Positions 1 to 5,927 of a stretch of 6,850 bases of DNA are shown one piece after another. The stretch comes from an uncultured Methylophilus sp. Its GTDB lineage: Bacteria > Pseudomonadota > Gammaproteobacteria > Burkholderiales > Methylophilaceae. Under the pieces are notes generated by a model that ran no database searches, was not told the DNA's origin, and saw nothing but the letters and a program-made list of their open reading frames with translations. The stretch spans positions 1 to 6,850 of the forward strand of contig CAKZJM010000141.1 in assembly GCA_936943315.1 (NCBI GenBank), read 5' to 3'. Made by a program: the position numbers and the translations under genes. Position 1 is the stretch's first letter, and every line of letters starts with the position of its first letter.

Positions 1-106
1 GGCTATCTTGCTCCATGGCCAGGTTGACGTAAATGCGCGGCAGGTAAAACAAGCCAGCAAACCAGCTCGTCACAAAAATAATGTGAAACGCTTTCACCCA
101 CAGCAT
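1..106 (-). CDS. hemJ: HemJ-family protoporphyrinogen oxidase, N-terminal part (runs off window)
   Basis: Only the first 35 codons are present; the rest lies left of base 1. The translation begins MLWVKAFHIIFVTSWFAG and continues LFYLPRIYVNLAMEQDS, which is the characteristic opening of HemJ (formerly UPF0093): a first transmembrane helix with His8, followed by the F-A-G-L-F-Y-L-P-R signature. HemJ is an inner-membrane protein that oxidises protoporphyrinogen IX to protoporphyrin IX, the penultimate step of heme synthesis, in bacteria lacking HemG or HemY. The ATG follows directly after the TAA of the upstream TlpA-like gene, with no spacer and no clear Shine-Dalgarno, so translational coupling in one mRNA is likely. 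The call rests on the N-terminus only, but that segment is strongly conserved. The family is clear; function is inferred from it. Confidence 0.86.
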   Translation of the reverse strand, partial: MLWVKAFHIIFVTSWFAGLFYLPRIYVNLAMEQDS

Positions 107-613
107 TTAACTGGCTTTCTGGTTCAGCAACTGACGCAGTTCGCTGAAATTAAGTTCGCCGATGGTTTTTTGCAGGCGGTTGCCTTTGGCATCGAAAATA
201 AAGCTGGTAGGGGTCAGGTTGACGTCACCAAACGCTTTGACCATTTCGCCATAACCATCATGCATGACGGCGAAAGGCAGGGCTTTTTCTTTGGTGTAAT
301 TAGCCACTTGCGCGGGTGGGTCATAAGGCATGGCGACTGCAATGACAACAAAGTTTTTATCTTTGTATTGCTGGTAGGTGTCAATCAGCTCCGGCATTTC
401 CTTGATGCAGCCGGGGCAGTCTGTGGCCCAGAAGTTCACCAGTACGGTTTTGCCGCGCAGGTCTTTCATGTTGATTTTTTGCCCATCCAGCGTGGTAAAA
501 GTGACTTCTGGCGCTTGTGGTTTTTGCATCACGGCGACTGTGAGGCCTGCAAACAACGCCAGCGCTACCAGTGGCACCACCCATTTTTTAAATTTTGATT
601 TCAATATCGACAT
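107..613 (-). CDS. Membrane-anchored TlpA-like thioredoxin-fold protein
   Basis: This 168-residue protein has a basic N-terminus (MSILKSKFKK), one hydrophobic segment at about residues 11-29 that acts as an uncleaved anchor or signal peptide, and a periplasmic thioredoxin fold. The redox motif is WATDCPGC, with Cys66 and Cys69 in a CxxC arrangement. The cis-proline expected in the fold is Pro135 (LTPTSF). The D-L-R-G-K-T-V-L-V-N-F-W-A stretch before the motif is typical of the TlpA/ResA/DsbE group, and the length is usual for that group. Such proteins reduce periplasmic disulfides, for example on apocytochrome c or on copper-site proteins; the partner cannot be told here. The ATG is preceded by AGCAGG about 7 bases upstream. 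The gene is divergent from the large oxidoreductase gene and immediately upstream of hemJ, suggesting a two-gene unit. No ccm genes are in view to support a DsbE-specific role. Confidence 0.92.
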   Translation of the reverse strand: MSILKSKFKKWVVPLVALALFAGLTVAVMQKPQAPEVTFTTLDGQKINMKDLRGKTVLVNFWATDCPGCIKEMPELIDTYQQYKDKNFVVIAVAMPYDPPAQVANYTKEKALPFAVMHDGYGEMVKAFGDVNLTPTSFIFDAKGNRLQKTIGELNFSELRQLLNQKAS

Positions 614-673
614 CCGAAAACCTGCTTACTCAAAAACCCTAGCCCGTGTAACGTGTTTGTGCCGTAAGCGGCG

Positions 674-682
674 TGTTATAAT
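674..682 (+). promoter_or_regulatory. Extended -10 promoter for the large oxidoreductase gene
   Basis: TGTTATAAT is a perfect extended -10 (TG at 674-675, TATAAT at 677-682). The best -35 candidates around 653-659 (GTGTTT or TGTTTG) are poor, which an extended -10 can compensate for. Transcription would start near 689, leaving a leader of about 20 bases before the ATG at 709. The core TTATAA is itself palindromic, so it could also serve as a -10 for the divergent tlpA-like gene, but I find no good -35 on that strand. A prediction by eye. Confidence 0.45.
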
Positions 683-694
683 TGGCTTTTGTTT

Positions 695-709
695 TTGATA
701 AATTATCAA
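695..709. promoter_or_regulatory. Perfect palindrome TTGATAAATTATCAA at the start codon (possible operator)
   Basis: TTGATAA (695-701), one central A (702) and TTATCAA (703-709) form an exact inverted repeat whose last base is the A of the ATG. It lies 12 bases downstream of the predicted -10, a position where a bound protein would block transcription. The half-sites TTGAT and ATCAA match those of the CRP/FNR family, but the spacer is 5 bases instead of the canonical 4, so an FNR-type site is not supported as it stands. A small mRNA hairpin hiding the start codon is another option, and chance in an AT-rich leader is also possible. Confidence 0.35.
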
Positions 710-3700
710 TGAACGCACCTGTCAACGCAGATTTGTTAAAGCACAATTCTACTCCTCTCACGCGTTTACGTGAAATCCCGTACAACTACACCTCCTTCTC
801 TGACCGTGAAATCGTCATTCGGTTTCTAGGCGAAGAAATCTGGGAGATCCTGAATGTCCTGCGCGCAGAGCGCAAAACAGGCCGTAGTGCACGCATGCTG
901 TTCGAGGTGTTGGGCGATCTGTGGGTGGTGTCACGCAACCCTTACCTGCAAGATGACTTGCTGGAAAATCCCAAACGCCGCAAGGCCTTGATCGAAGCGT
1001 TGTATCACCGTATTTCTGCCATTAACGAGCGTAGCGGTGGTAACGATAAAGTCCAGAAGCTGGTGTCTGCCGCCACCAAGGCAGTAGAAAAGTTTGCTGA
1101 TGACTTCAAGCAAACGGCTGATTTGCGTAAAAAAGCCCTGGCTAAACTCACCAAGTTTACGCGCAAAGATAATGTGCAGTTCGACGGCTTGGCGCGTGTC
1201 TCACATGTGACTGACGCGACCGACTGGCGCGTGGAGTATCCGTTTGTGGTGATCAACCCGGATACCGAAGCTGAAATTTCTTACCTGGTACGTGCCTGTA
1301 TCGAGCTCGGTTTAACCATTATCCCGCGTGGTGGTGGTACGGGGTATACCGGTGGTGCTGTGCCGTTGACACCTTTGTCTGCCGTCATTAACACCGAAAA
1401 ACTGGACCAGCATACCGGTGTGCAAATGCGCACCTTGCCAGGCGTTTCGCGCCAGGTGGCGACCATTGAGTGTGGCGCAGGCGTGGTGACACGCCGTGCC
1501 ATGGATGCGGCGACTGCCGCAGGATTAGAGTTTGCCTGCGACCCGACGTCTGCCGATGCCTGCTGCATCGGCGGTAACGTCGCCATGAACGCTGGTGGTA
1601 AAAAAGCCGTCCTGTGGGGGACTGCGCTGGATAACCTCGCCTCCTGGCGTATGGTGACGCCAGATGCGACCTGGCTGGAAGTTGAGCGCCTCGATCATAA
1701 CCTGGGCAAGATTCACGATATTGAAACGGCGCGTTTCAAAATCAGCCGTTACGACATTGACTACAAAAATCTGTTGTCAGAGCCAGAAATCCTGGAAATC
1801 CCTGGTCCAAGCTTCCGTAAAGTAGGCCTGGGTAAAGACGTGACCGACAAATTCTTGTCTGGCCTGCCTGGTGTGCAAAAAGAGGGCTGCGATGGTCTGA
1901 TCACCTCTGCCACATTTATTTTGCACCGCATGCCAAAACATGTGCGCACGATTGCGCTGGAGTTTTTTGGCAACGTGTCCCACGCGGTGCCCGCCATTGT
2001 TGAGATCAAAGACTACCTGGACGCGACGGCTAAAAACGACCCAGCGGTGATTATGGCTGGCCTGGAGCACATGGACGAGCGCTATGTGAAAGCGGTTGGC
2101 TATGCGACCAAGGCAGCGCGCCAGCAACGCCCGAAAATGGTGTTGTTGTGCGATATCGCGTCTGACGATGAAAATGCAGTGGGCGAAGTGGCTTCTGCCG
2201 TGGTGCGTATGTGTAACGCCCGTAACGGTGAAGGCTTTATTGCCGTGTCGGCTGAGGCGCGTAAAAAATTCTGGCTGGACCGTTCACGCACGGCCGCGAT
2301 TGCCCGCCATACCAACGCCTTTAAGATTAACGAAGACGTAGTGATTCCGCTGCCACGTCTGGGTGAATATTCAGATGGCATTGAGCGTATCAATATCGAG
2401 CTGTCTATCAACAACAAACTGCGTCTGGTCGATGCACTGGAAGCGTTTGTATCTGGCGATTTGCCTTTGCAACCAGATGAAGACGGCAATGCTGACCCTG
2501 AGGGCGTGAAGTCCAAACAGAATATTGCCTTGCAGTTATTGCGCGATGTGCGCGCCAGATGGCGTCTGATCCTCAATACGCTGGACGAACCCGTCTCGGT
2601 GCTGGGTGAAATGGGTAAACCATTTGCACAGTATGACAATGTGTTTCGCGCCGTGCAGTCTTATGATTTGCGCGTCTCCTGGAAGCGCGAGCTGAAGCGT
2701 CCGATGGCGGATATTTTTGCTGGCCGTGAATACCAGAAGATTCTCGACAAGCTGGACGAGATTCAGAAAACCGTCTTGAAGAGCCGCGTGTTTATTGCGC
2801 TGCACATGCACGCCGGTGACGGTAACGTGCATACCAATATCCCGGTCAACTCTGATGACTATGGCATGATGCAGGATGCGCACACCGCCGTGGCTCGCGT
2901 GATGGACTTGGCACGTGGCCTCAATGGTGTGATCTCTGGTGAGCACGGTATTGGTATCACCAAGATGGAGTTCCTGGATCAGGCGACCATTGATACGTTT
3001 GCTAAATACAAAGCCAAGGTGGACCCTGAAGGCCGCTTTAACAAAGGCAAGCTGATGGCAGGCTCAGGCCTCGAAAATGCCTACACACCAAGCTTTGGCT
3101 TGCTGGAGCAAGAATCCATCATCATGGAACAATCTGCCATTGGCGAGATCGCCGATGATATTTCTGACTGCCTGCGTTGCGGCAAGTGTAAGCCGGTGTG
3201 TTCTACCCACGTGCCACGCGCCAACTTGCTGTACTCGCCACGTAACAAGATTCTGGGTACTTCGTTACTGATTGAGGCTTTCCTCTACGAAGAGCAGACG
3301 CGCCGCGGGATTTCGCTCAAGCATTTTGATGAATTCAACGACGTGGCTGACCATTGTACGGTCTGCCACCGTTGCGAGAAGCCATGTCCGGTCAATATCG
3401 ACTTTGGTGACGTTTCGGTCAAGATGCGCAACTTCCTGCGCGAGCAAGGCAAGAAGAAATTCAACCCTGGCACGGCTGCAGGCATGATGTTCTTGAATGT
3501 CAAAGACCCGGCGACCATTAAATTGCTGCGTGGCACCATGATACAAATGGGCTATAAAGCCATTAACATCGCTAACAGCCTGGCCAAGAAATTTGGCTTG
3601 CTCAAGGATAAAAAGGCACCGCCAGCGACGGTGGGCCGGGCAGAAATCAAGGCGCAGGTGGTGCATTTCATCAACCGCCCCATGCCGAAGAAAATGCAAT

Positions 3701-4578
3701 CCAAAACCTCACGTGCCATGATGGGGCTGGAAGATGACACCATGATCCCGGTCATCCGTAACCCACAAAAGGTGAACGAGGATTCAGAAGCCGTATTCTA
3801 CTTCCCGGGGTGTGGCTCAGAGCGCCTGTTCTCCAATGTAGGTTTGGCGACGCAAGCCATGTTGTACGAAGTGGGTGCGATCACCGTGTTGCCACCAGGT
3901 TACCTGTGCTGCGGTTATCCACAAACAGCGGCCGGCAATCATGATAAGGGCCAGGAGATTACTGCGGATAACCGCGTGTTGTTCCACCGTGTGGCCAACA
4001 CGCTCAACTACCTCGACATCAAAACCGTGATCGTGTCTTGCGGTACGTGTATGGATCAGTTGCAGAAATATGAGTTTGAGAAGATCTTCCCAGGCTGCCG
4101 TCTGCTCGATATCCACGAATATCTGATGGAAAAAGACATGCGCCTGCAAGGTGTCACTGGGACACGTTATATGTACCACGACCCATGCCATACGCCGATG
4201 AAGACGTACAAACCGCTGGAAGTCACTAACAAGCTGATGGGCACCGATGTGGCGTTGAATGACCGTTGCTGCGGTGAGTCCGGTACGTTTGCAGCCGCGC
4301 GACCAGACATTGCCACACAGGTCAAATTCCGCAAACAGGAAGAACTGGAAAAAGGCATGGCCAAAATGGGCCTGACCGTAGGCGCACCTGAGCAGCCAGT
4401 CAAGATTCTGACGTCTTGCCCAAGCTGTCTGCAAGGCTTGTCACGTTACGGCGATGACACCGGTATTGAAGCTGACTATATCGTGGTAGAGATGGCCAAG
4501 CACGTGCTCGGCGAAAACTGGATGGAAAACTACATCCAGAAAGCCAATAACGGCGGCATCGAGAAAGTGCTGCTTTAA
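709..4578 (+). CDS. FAD-linked D-2-hydroxyacid dehydrogenase fused to 4Fe-4S and CCG domains (DUF3683 type)
   Basis: The 1289-residue protein joins a GlcD/Dld-like flavin half to a GlcF-like iron-sulfur half. Residues 1-165 are an N-terminal extension (REIPYNYTSFSDREIVIR region, DUF3683-like). The FAD domain starts near DATDWR (169-174), with PRGGGTGYTGG at 206-216 and IGGNVAMNAGG at 287-297. The C-terminal flavin-oxidase part has W522, R525, K539 and D543, then HMHAGDGNVH (699-708), SGEHGIG (743-749) and DPEGRFNKGK (772-781). Two 4Fe-4S motifs follow: C821/824/827/831 and C883/886/889/893. Two CCG domains carry C1035, CC1067-1068, C1111/C1114 and C1160, CC1187-1188, C1237/C1240; all cysteines are intact. 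Such proteins pass electrons from a 2-hydroxyacid through flavin and clusters to the membrane quinone pool. E. coli YdiJ (about 1018 aa, reported as a D-2-hydroxyglutarate dehydrogenase) is the nearest relative known to me; the substrate here is inference. An in-frame TTG at 682 lies inside the -10 box, so ATG 709 is preferred although no Shine-Dalgarno is visible. Confidence 0.94.
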   Translation: MNAPVNADLLKHNSTPLTRLREIPYNYTSFSDREIVIRFLGEEIWEILNVLRAERKTGRSARMLFEVLGDLWVVSRNPYLQDDLLENPKRRKALIEALYHRISAINERSGGNDKVQKLVSAATKAVEKFADDFKQTADLRKKALAKLTKFTRKDNVQFDGLARVSHVTDATDWRVEYPFVVINPDTEAEISYLVRACIELGLTIIPRGGGTGYTGGAVPLTPLSAVINTEKLDQHTGVQMRTLPGVSRQVATIECGAGVVTRRAMDAATAAGLEFACDPTSADACCIGGNVAMNAGGKKAVLWGTALDNLASWRMVTPDATWLEVERLDHNLGKIHDIETARFKISRYDIDYKNLLSEPEILEIPGPSFRKVGLGKDVTDKFLSGLPGVQKEGCDGLITSATFILHRMPKHVRTIALEFFGNVSHAVPAIVEIKDYLDATAKNDPAVIMAGLEHMDERYVKAVGYATKAARQQRPKMVLLCDIASDDENAVGEVASAVVRMCNARNGEGFIAVSAEARKKFWLDRSRTAAIARHTNAFKINEDVVIPLPRLGEYSDGIERINIELSINNKLRLVDALEAFVSGDLPLQPDEDGNADPEGVKSKQNIALQLLRDVRARWRLILNTLDEPVSVLGEMGKPFAQYDNVFRAVQSYDLRVSWKRELKRPMADIFAGREYQKILDKLDEIQKTVLKSRVFIALHMHAGDGNVHTNIPVNSDDYGMMQDAHTAVARVMDLARGLNGVISGEHGIGITKMEFLDQATIDTFAKYKAKVDPEGRFNKGKLMAGSGLENAYTPSFGLLEQESIIMEQSAIGEIADDISDCLRCGKCKPVCSTHVPRANLLYSPRNKILGTSLLIEAFLYEEQTRRGISLKHFDEFNDVADHCTVCHRCEKPCPVNIDFGDVSVKMRNFLREQGKKKFNPGTAAGMMFLNVKDPATIKLLRGTMIQMGYKAINIANSLAKKFGLLKDKKAPPATVGRAEIKAQVVHFINRPMPKKMQSKTSRAMMGLEDDTMIPVIRNPQKVNEDSEAVFYFPGCGSERLFSNVGLATQAMLYEVGAITVLPPGYLCCGYPQTAAGNHDKGQEITADNRVLFHRVANTLNYLDIKTVIVSCGTCMDQLQKYEFEKIFPGCRLLDIHEYLMEKDMRLQGVTGTRYMYHDPCHTPMKTYKPLEVTNKLMGTDVALNDRCCGESGTFAAARPDIATQVKFRKQEELEKGMAKMGLTVGAPEQPVKILTSCPSCLQGLSRYGDDTGIEADYIVVEMAKHVLGENWMENYIQKANNGGIEKVLL

Positions 4579-4583
4579 AAGAT

Positions 4584-4610
4584 AAACCCCGCGCAAGCGG
4601 GGTTTGTTTT
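4584..4610. terminator. Bidirectional rho-independent terminator between convergent genes
   Basis: AAACCCCGC (4584-4592) pairs exactly with GCGGGGTTT (4597-4605) around a GCAA tetraloop, giving a 9-bp stem, followed by GTTTT on the plus strand. On the minus strand the same stem is followed by ATCTTTT. It begins 5 bases after the TAA of the large oxidoreductase gene and lies 26 bases beyond the stop of the convergent DUF3149 gene, so it can end both transcripts. Confidence 0.88.
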
Positions 4611-4631
4611 ACTGACTGATCATGGCCTGCA

Positions 4632-4757
4632 TTATTGCTTGCGCGCGCGGAGATAGACATAAATGCCCGCCCAGCTCATTGCGATAAGAATCGCCGCGAT
4701 CACGATAAAGCTCATCAAACCATAGTCAGTTGATAACAAATCAATCAAAATTTTCAT
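4632..4757 (-). CDS. DUF3149-family single-pass membrane microprotein (41 aa)
   Basis: The translation is MKILIDLLSTDYGLMSFIVI then AAILIAMSWAGIYVYLRARKQ. A short amphipathic start containing the T-D-Y-G-L-M-S signature is followed by one hydrophobic helix (about residues 16-35) and a basic tail (R-A-R-K), predicting a positive-inside C-terminus. This layout matches DUF3149, a family of tiny proteobacterial membrane proteins of unknown function. A perfect AGGAGG sits 8 bases before the ATG, the best ribosome binding site in the window, which strongly supports a real gene. It converges on the large oxidoreductase gene across a shared terminator and is divergent from pyrD. Its length makes it easy to miss in automatic annotation. 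No function can be assigned; single-pass microproteins of this kind often modulate a larger membrane complex, but nothing here names a partner. Confidence 0.87.
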   Translation of the reverse strand: MKILIDLLSTDYGLMSFIVIAAILIAMSWAGIYVYLRARKQ

Positions 4758-4765
4758 ATTGGGTT

Positions 4766-4771
4766 CCTCCT
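4766..4771 (-). promoter_or_regulatory. Shine-Dalgarno AGGAGG of the DUF3149 gene
   Basis: The minus strand reads AGGAGG, then 8 bases, then ATG. This full-consensus site fixes the start of the 41-aa gene and argues that it is translated. Confidence 0.85.
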
Positions 4772-4832
4772 GTCAGATAATCTTGCAAGCCATCTGAGGA
4801 TTATTTTGAACCCTATTCGCAATATGGTTTTT

Positions 4833-4855
4833 GATGTAACGCAAAAGTGATGTAA
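4833..4855. repeat. Direct repeat GATGTAA in the divergent spacer before pyrD
   Basis: GATGTAA occurs at 4833-4839 and again at 4849-4855, 16 bases apart, each followed by a GCAA-containing stretch. It lies in the 139-base spacer between the DUF3149 and pyrD genes, which must hold both of their promoters. I see no convincing -35/-10 pair on either strand, nor a pyrimidine-rich leader of the kind that controls pyr genes by initiation-site switching or attenuation. A binding site is possible, but two short copies can arise by chance. Confidence 0.25.
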
Positions 4856-4910
4856 GCAACAAACGTTGTAATAAGCTGCAATATGCAAACTCTGTCCAGG
4901 AAATTGAAGT

Positions 4911-5927
4911 ATGAATGTCTACCCGCTGCTTAAACCCCTGCTGTTTCAACTCGATGCAGAGCAAGCACATGATCTCACTTTGCAGTCGCTCAAACGCGCA
5001 GAAAAAATCGGCCTGCTCAAGCTTGCCGCCAGCCATTTACCGCAGCAGCCTACGCAGGTGATGGGGCTCATGTTTCCCAACCCGGTCGGCCTGGCCGCCG
5101 GACTGGATAAGAATGCCGCCGTCATCGACGGCATGGCTGCGCTTGGTTTCGGCTTCATTGAGGTTGGTACTGTCACACCGCGCCCGCAGCCCGGTAATCC
5201 CAAACCTCGCCTGTTCCGTTTGCCAGAGGCCGAGGCCATTATTAACCGCTTTGGCTTTAATAACCAGGGTGTGGATCAACTGATACAGAACGTGAAGGCA
5301 TCCAAGTTCAAAGGAATTCTGGGCATCAATATCGGTAAAAATTTTGATACGCCAAACGATAGGGCGGCGGAAGATTATCTGACCTGCATGCGCAAGGTCT
5401 ATAGTCATGCCAGCTACATCACGGTCAATATTTCTTCACCCAACACCAAGAATTTGCGCGCCCTGCAAGAAAAAGACGCATTGGGCCAGTTACTCGCCAC
5501 CCTTAAATCTGAGCAAAAAATTCTCTCGCAAGTGCATGGCAAATATGTGCCGGTCGTACTCAAAATCGCGCCGGACTTAACCACAGAGCAAGTGCAGGAA
5601 ATCGCTGAACTGCTGATGCAGCATCGCATGGATGGCGTCATTGCCACCAATACCACGCTGGCTCGCGATGCCGTGGCGGGCTTGCCAAATGCAGAGGAAA
5701 CGGGTGGCTTATCTGGCGCCCCAGTCAAAGCGGGCTCTACGCGTGTCATCCAGACCTTAGCGGCATCGCTGCAAGGCAGCTTACCGATTATTGGCGTCGG
5801 TGGTATTTTGAATGGTGACGATGCCAAAGAAAAAATGGCCGCAGGTGCTAGCTTGGTCCAGCTCTACAGTGGCCTGATTTACAGGGGCCCGCAACTCATT
5901 AAAGACTGCCGCAAAGCCTTGCTCTAA
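4911..5927 (+). CDS. pyrD: Dihydroorotate dehydrogenase (quinone), class 2
   Basis: The 338-residue protein, nearly the same length as E. coli PyrD (336 aa), oxidises dihydroorotate to orotate with FMN and passes the electrons to membrane quinone, the fourth step of pyrimidine synthesis. Residues 1-40 form the N-terminal helical region that binds the membrane face in class 2 enzymes and is absent from class 1. FMN and substrate motifs are LAAGLDKN (61-68), FGFNNQG (114-120), NISSPNT (173-179, with Ser176 as the expected catalytic base and Asn173/Asn178 as orotate contacts), KIAPDL (218-223), ATNTT (245-249), GGLSG (265-269), IGVGGI (294-299) and YSG (319-321). The ATG is preceded by AGGA nine bases upstream. 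The stop overlaps the next start (TAATG), placing the glutathione S-transferase-like gene in the same transcript. All family motifs are intact. Confidence 0.97.
   Translation: MNVYPLLKPLLFQLDAEQAHDLTLQSLKRAEKIGLLKLAASHLPQQPTQVMGLMFPNPVGLAAGLDKNAAVIDGMAALGFGFIEVGTVTPRPQPGNPKPRLFRLPEAEAIINRFGFNNQGVDQLIQNVKASKFKGILGINIGKNFDTPNDRAAEDYLTCMRKVYSHASYITVNISSPNTKNLRALQEKDALGQLLATLKSEQKILSQVHGKYVPVVLKIAPDLTTEQVQEIAELLMQHRMDGVIATNTTLARDAVAGLPNAEETGGLSGAPVKAGSTRVIQTLAASLQGSLPIIGVGGILNGDDAKEKMAAGASLVQLYSGLIYRGPQLIKDCRKALL

Noticed and set aside
8..598. 196-aa plus-strand open frame at the left edge
   Set aside because: It lies antisense to the tlpA-like gene, whose CxxC motif, anchor and cis-proline are clear, and its translation matches no family I recognise.
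695..709. Canonical FNR box at the oxidoreductase start
   Set aside because: The half-sites match, but the spacer is 5 bases rather than 4, so only a generic palindrome is reported.
2100..2639. 179-aa minus-strand open frame inside the large oxidoreductase gene
   Set aside because: It is a Ser/Arg-rich shadow of conserved flavin-domain codons with no independent support.
3817..4434. 205-aa minus-strand open frame inside the large oxidoreductase gene
   Set aside because: It is opposite the conserved CCG-domain coding sequence. The translation is rich in His, Trp and Cys in the manner of an antisense shadow, with no domain or ribosome binding site.
4400..4660. 86-aa minus-strand open frame overlapping the terminator and DUF3149 gene
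   Set aside because: It crosses the terminator stem and runs in a different frame from the well-supported 41-aa gene; no family match.
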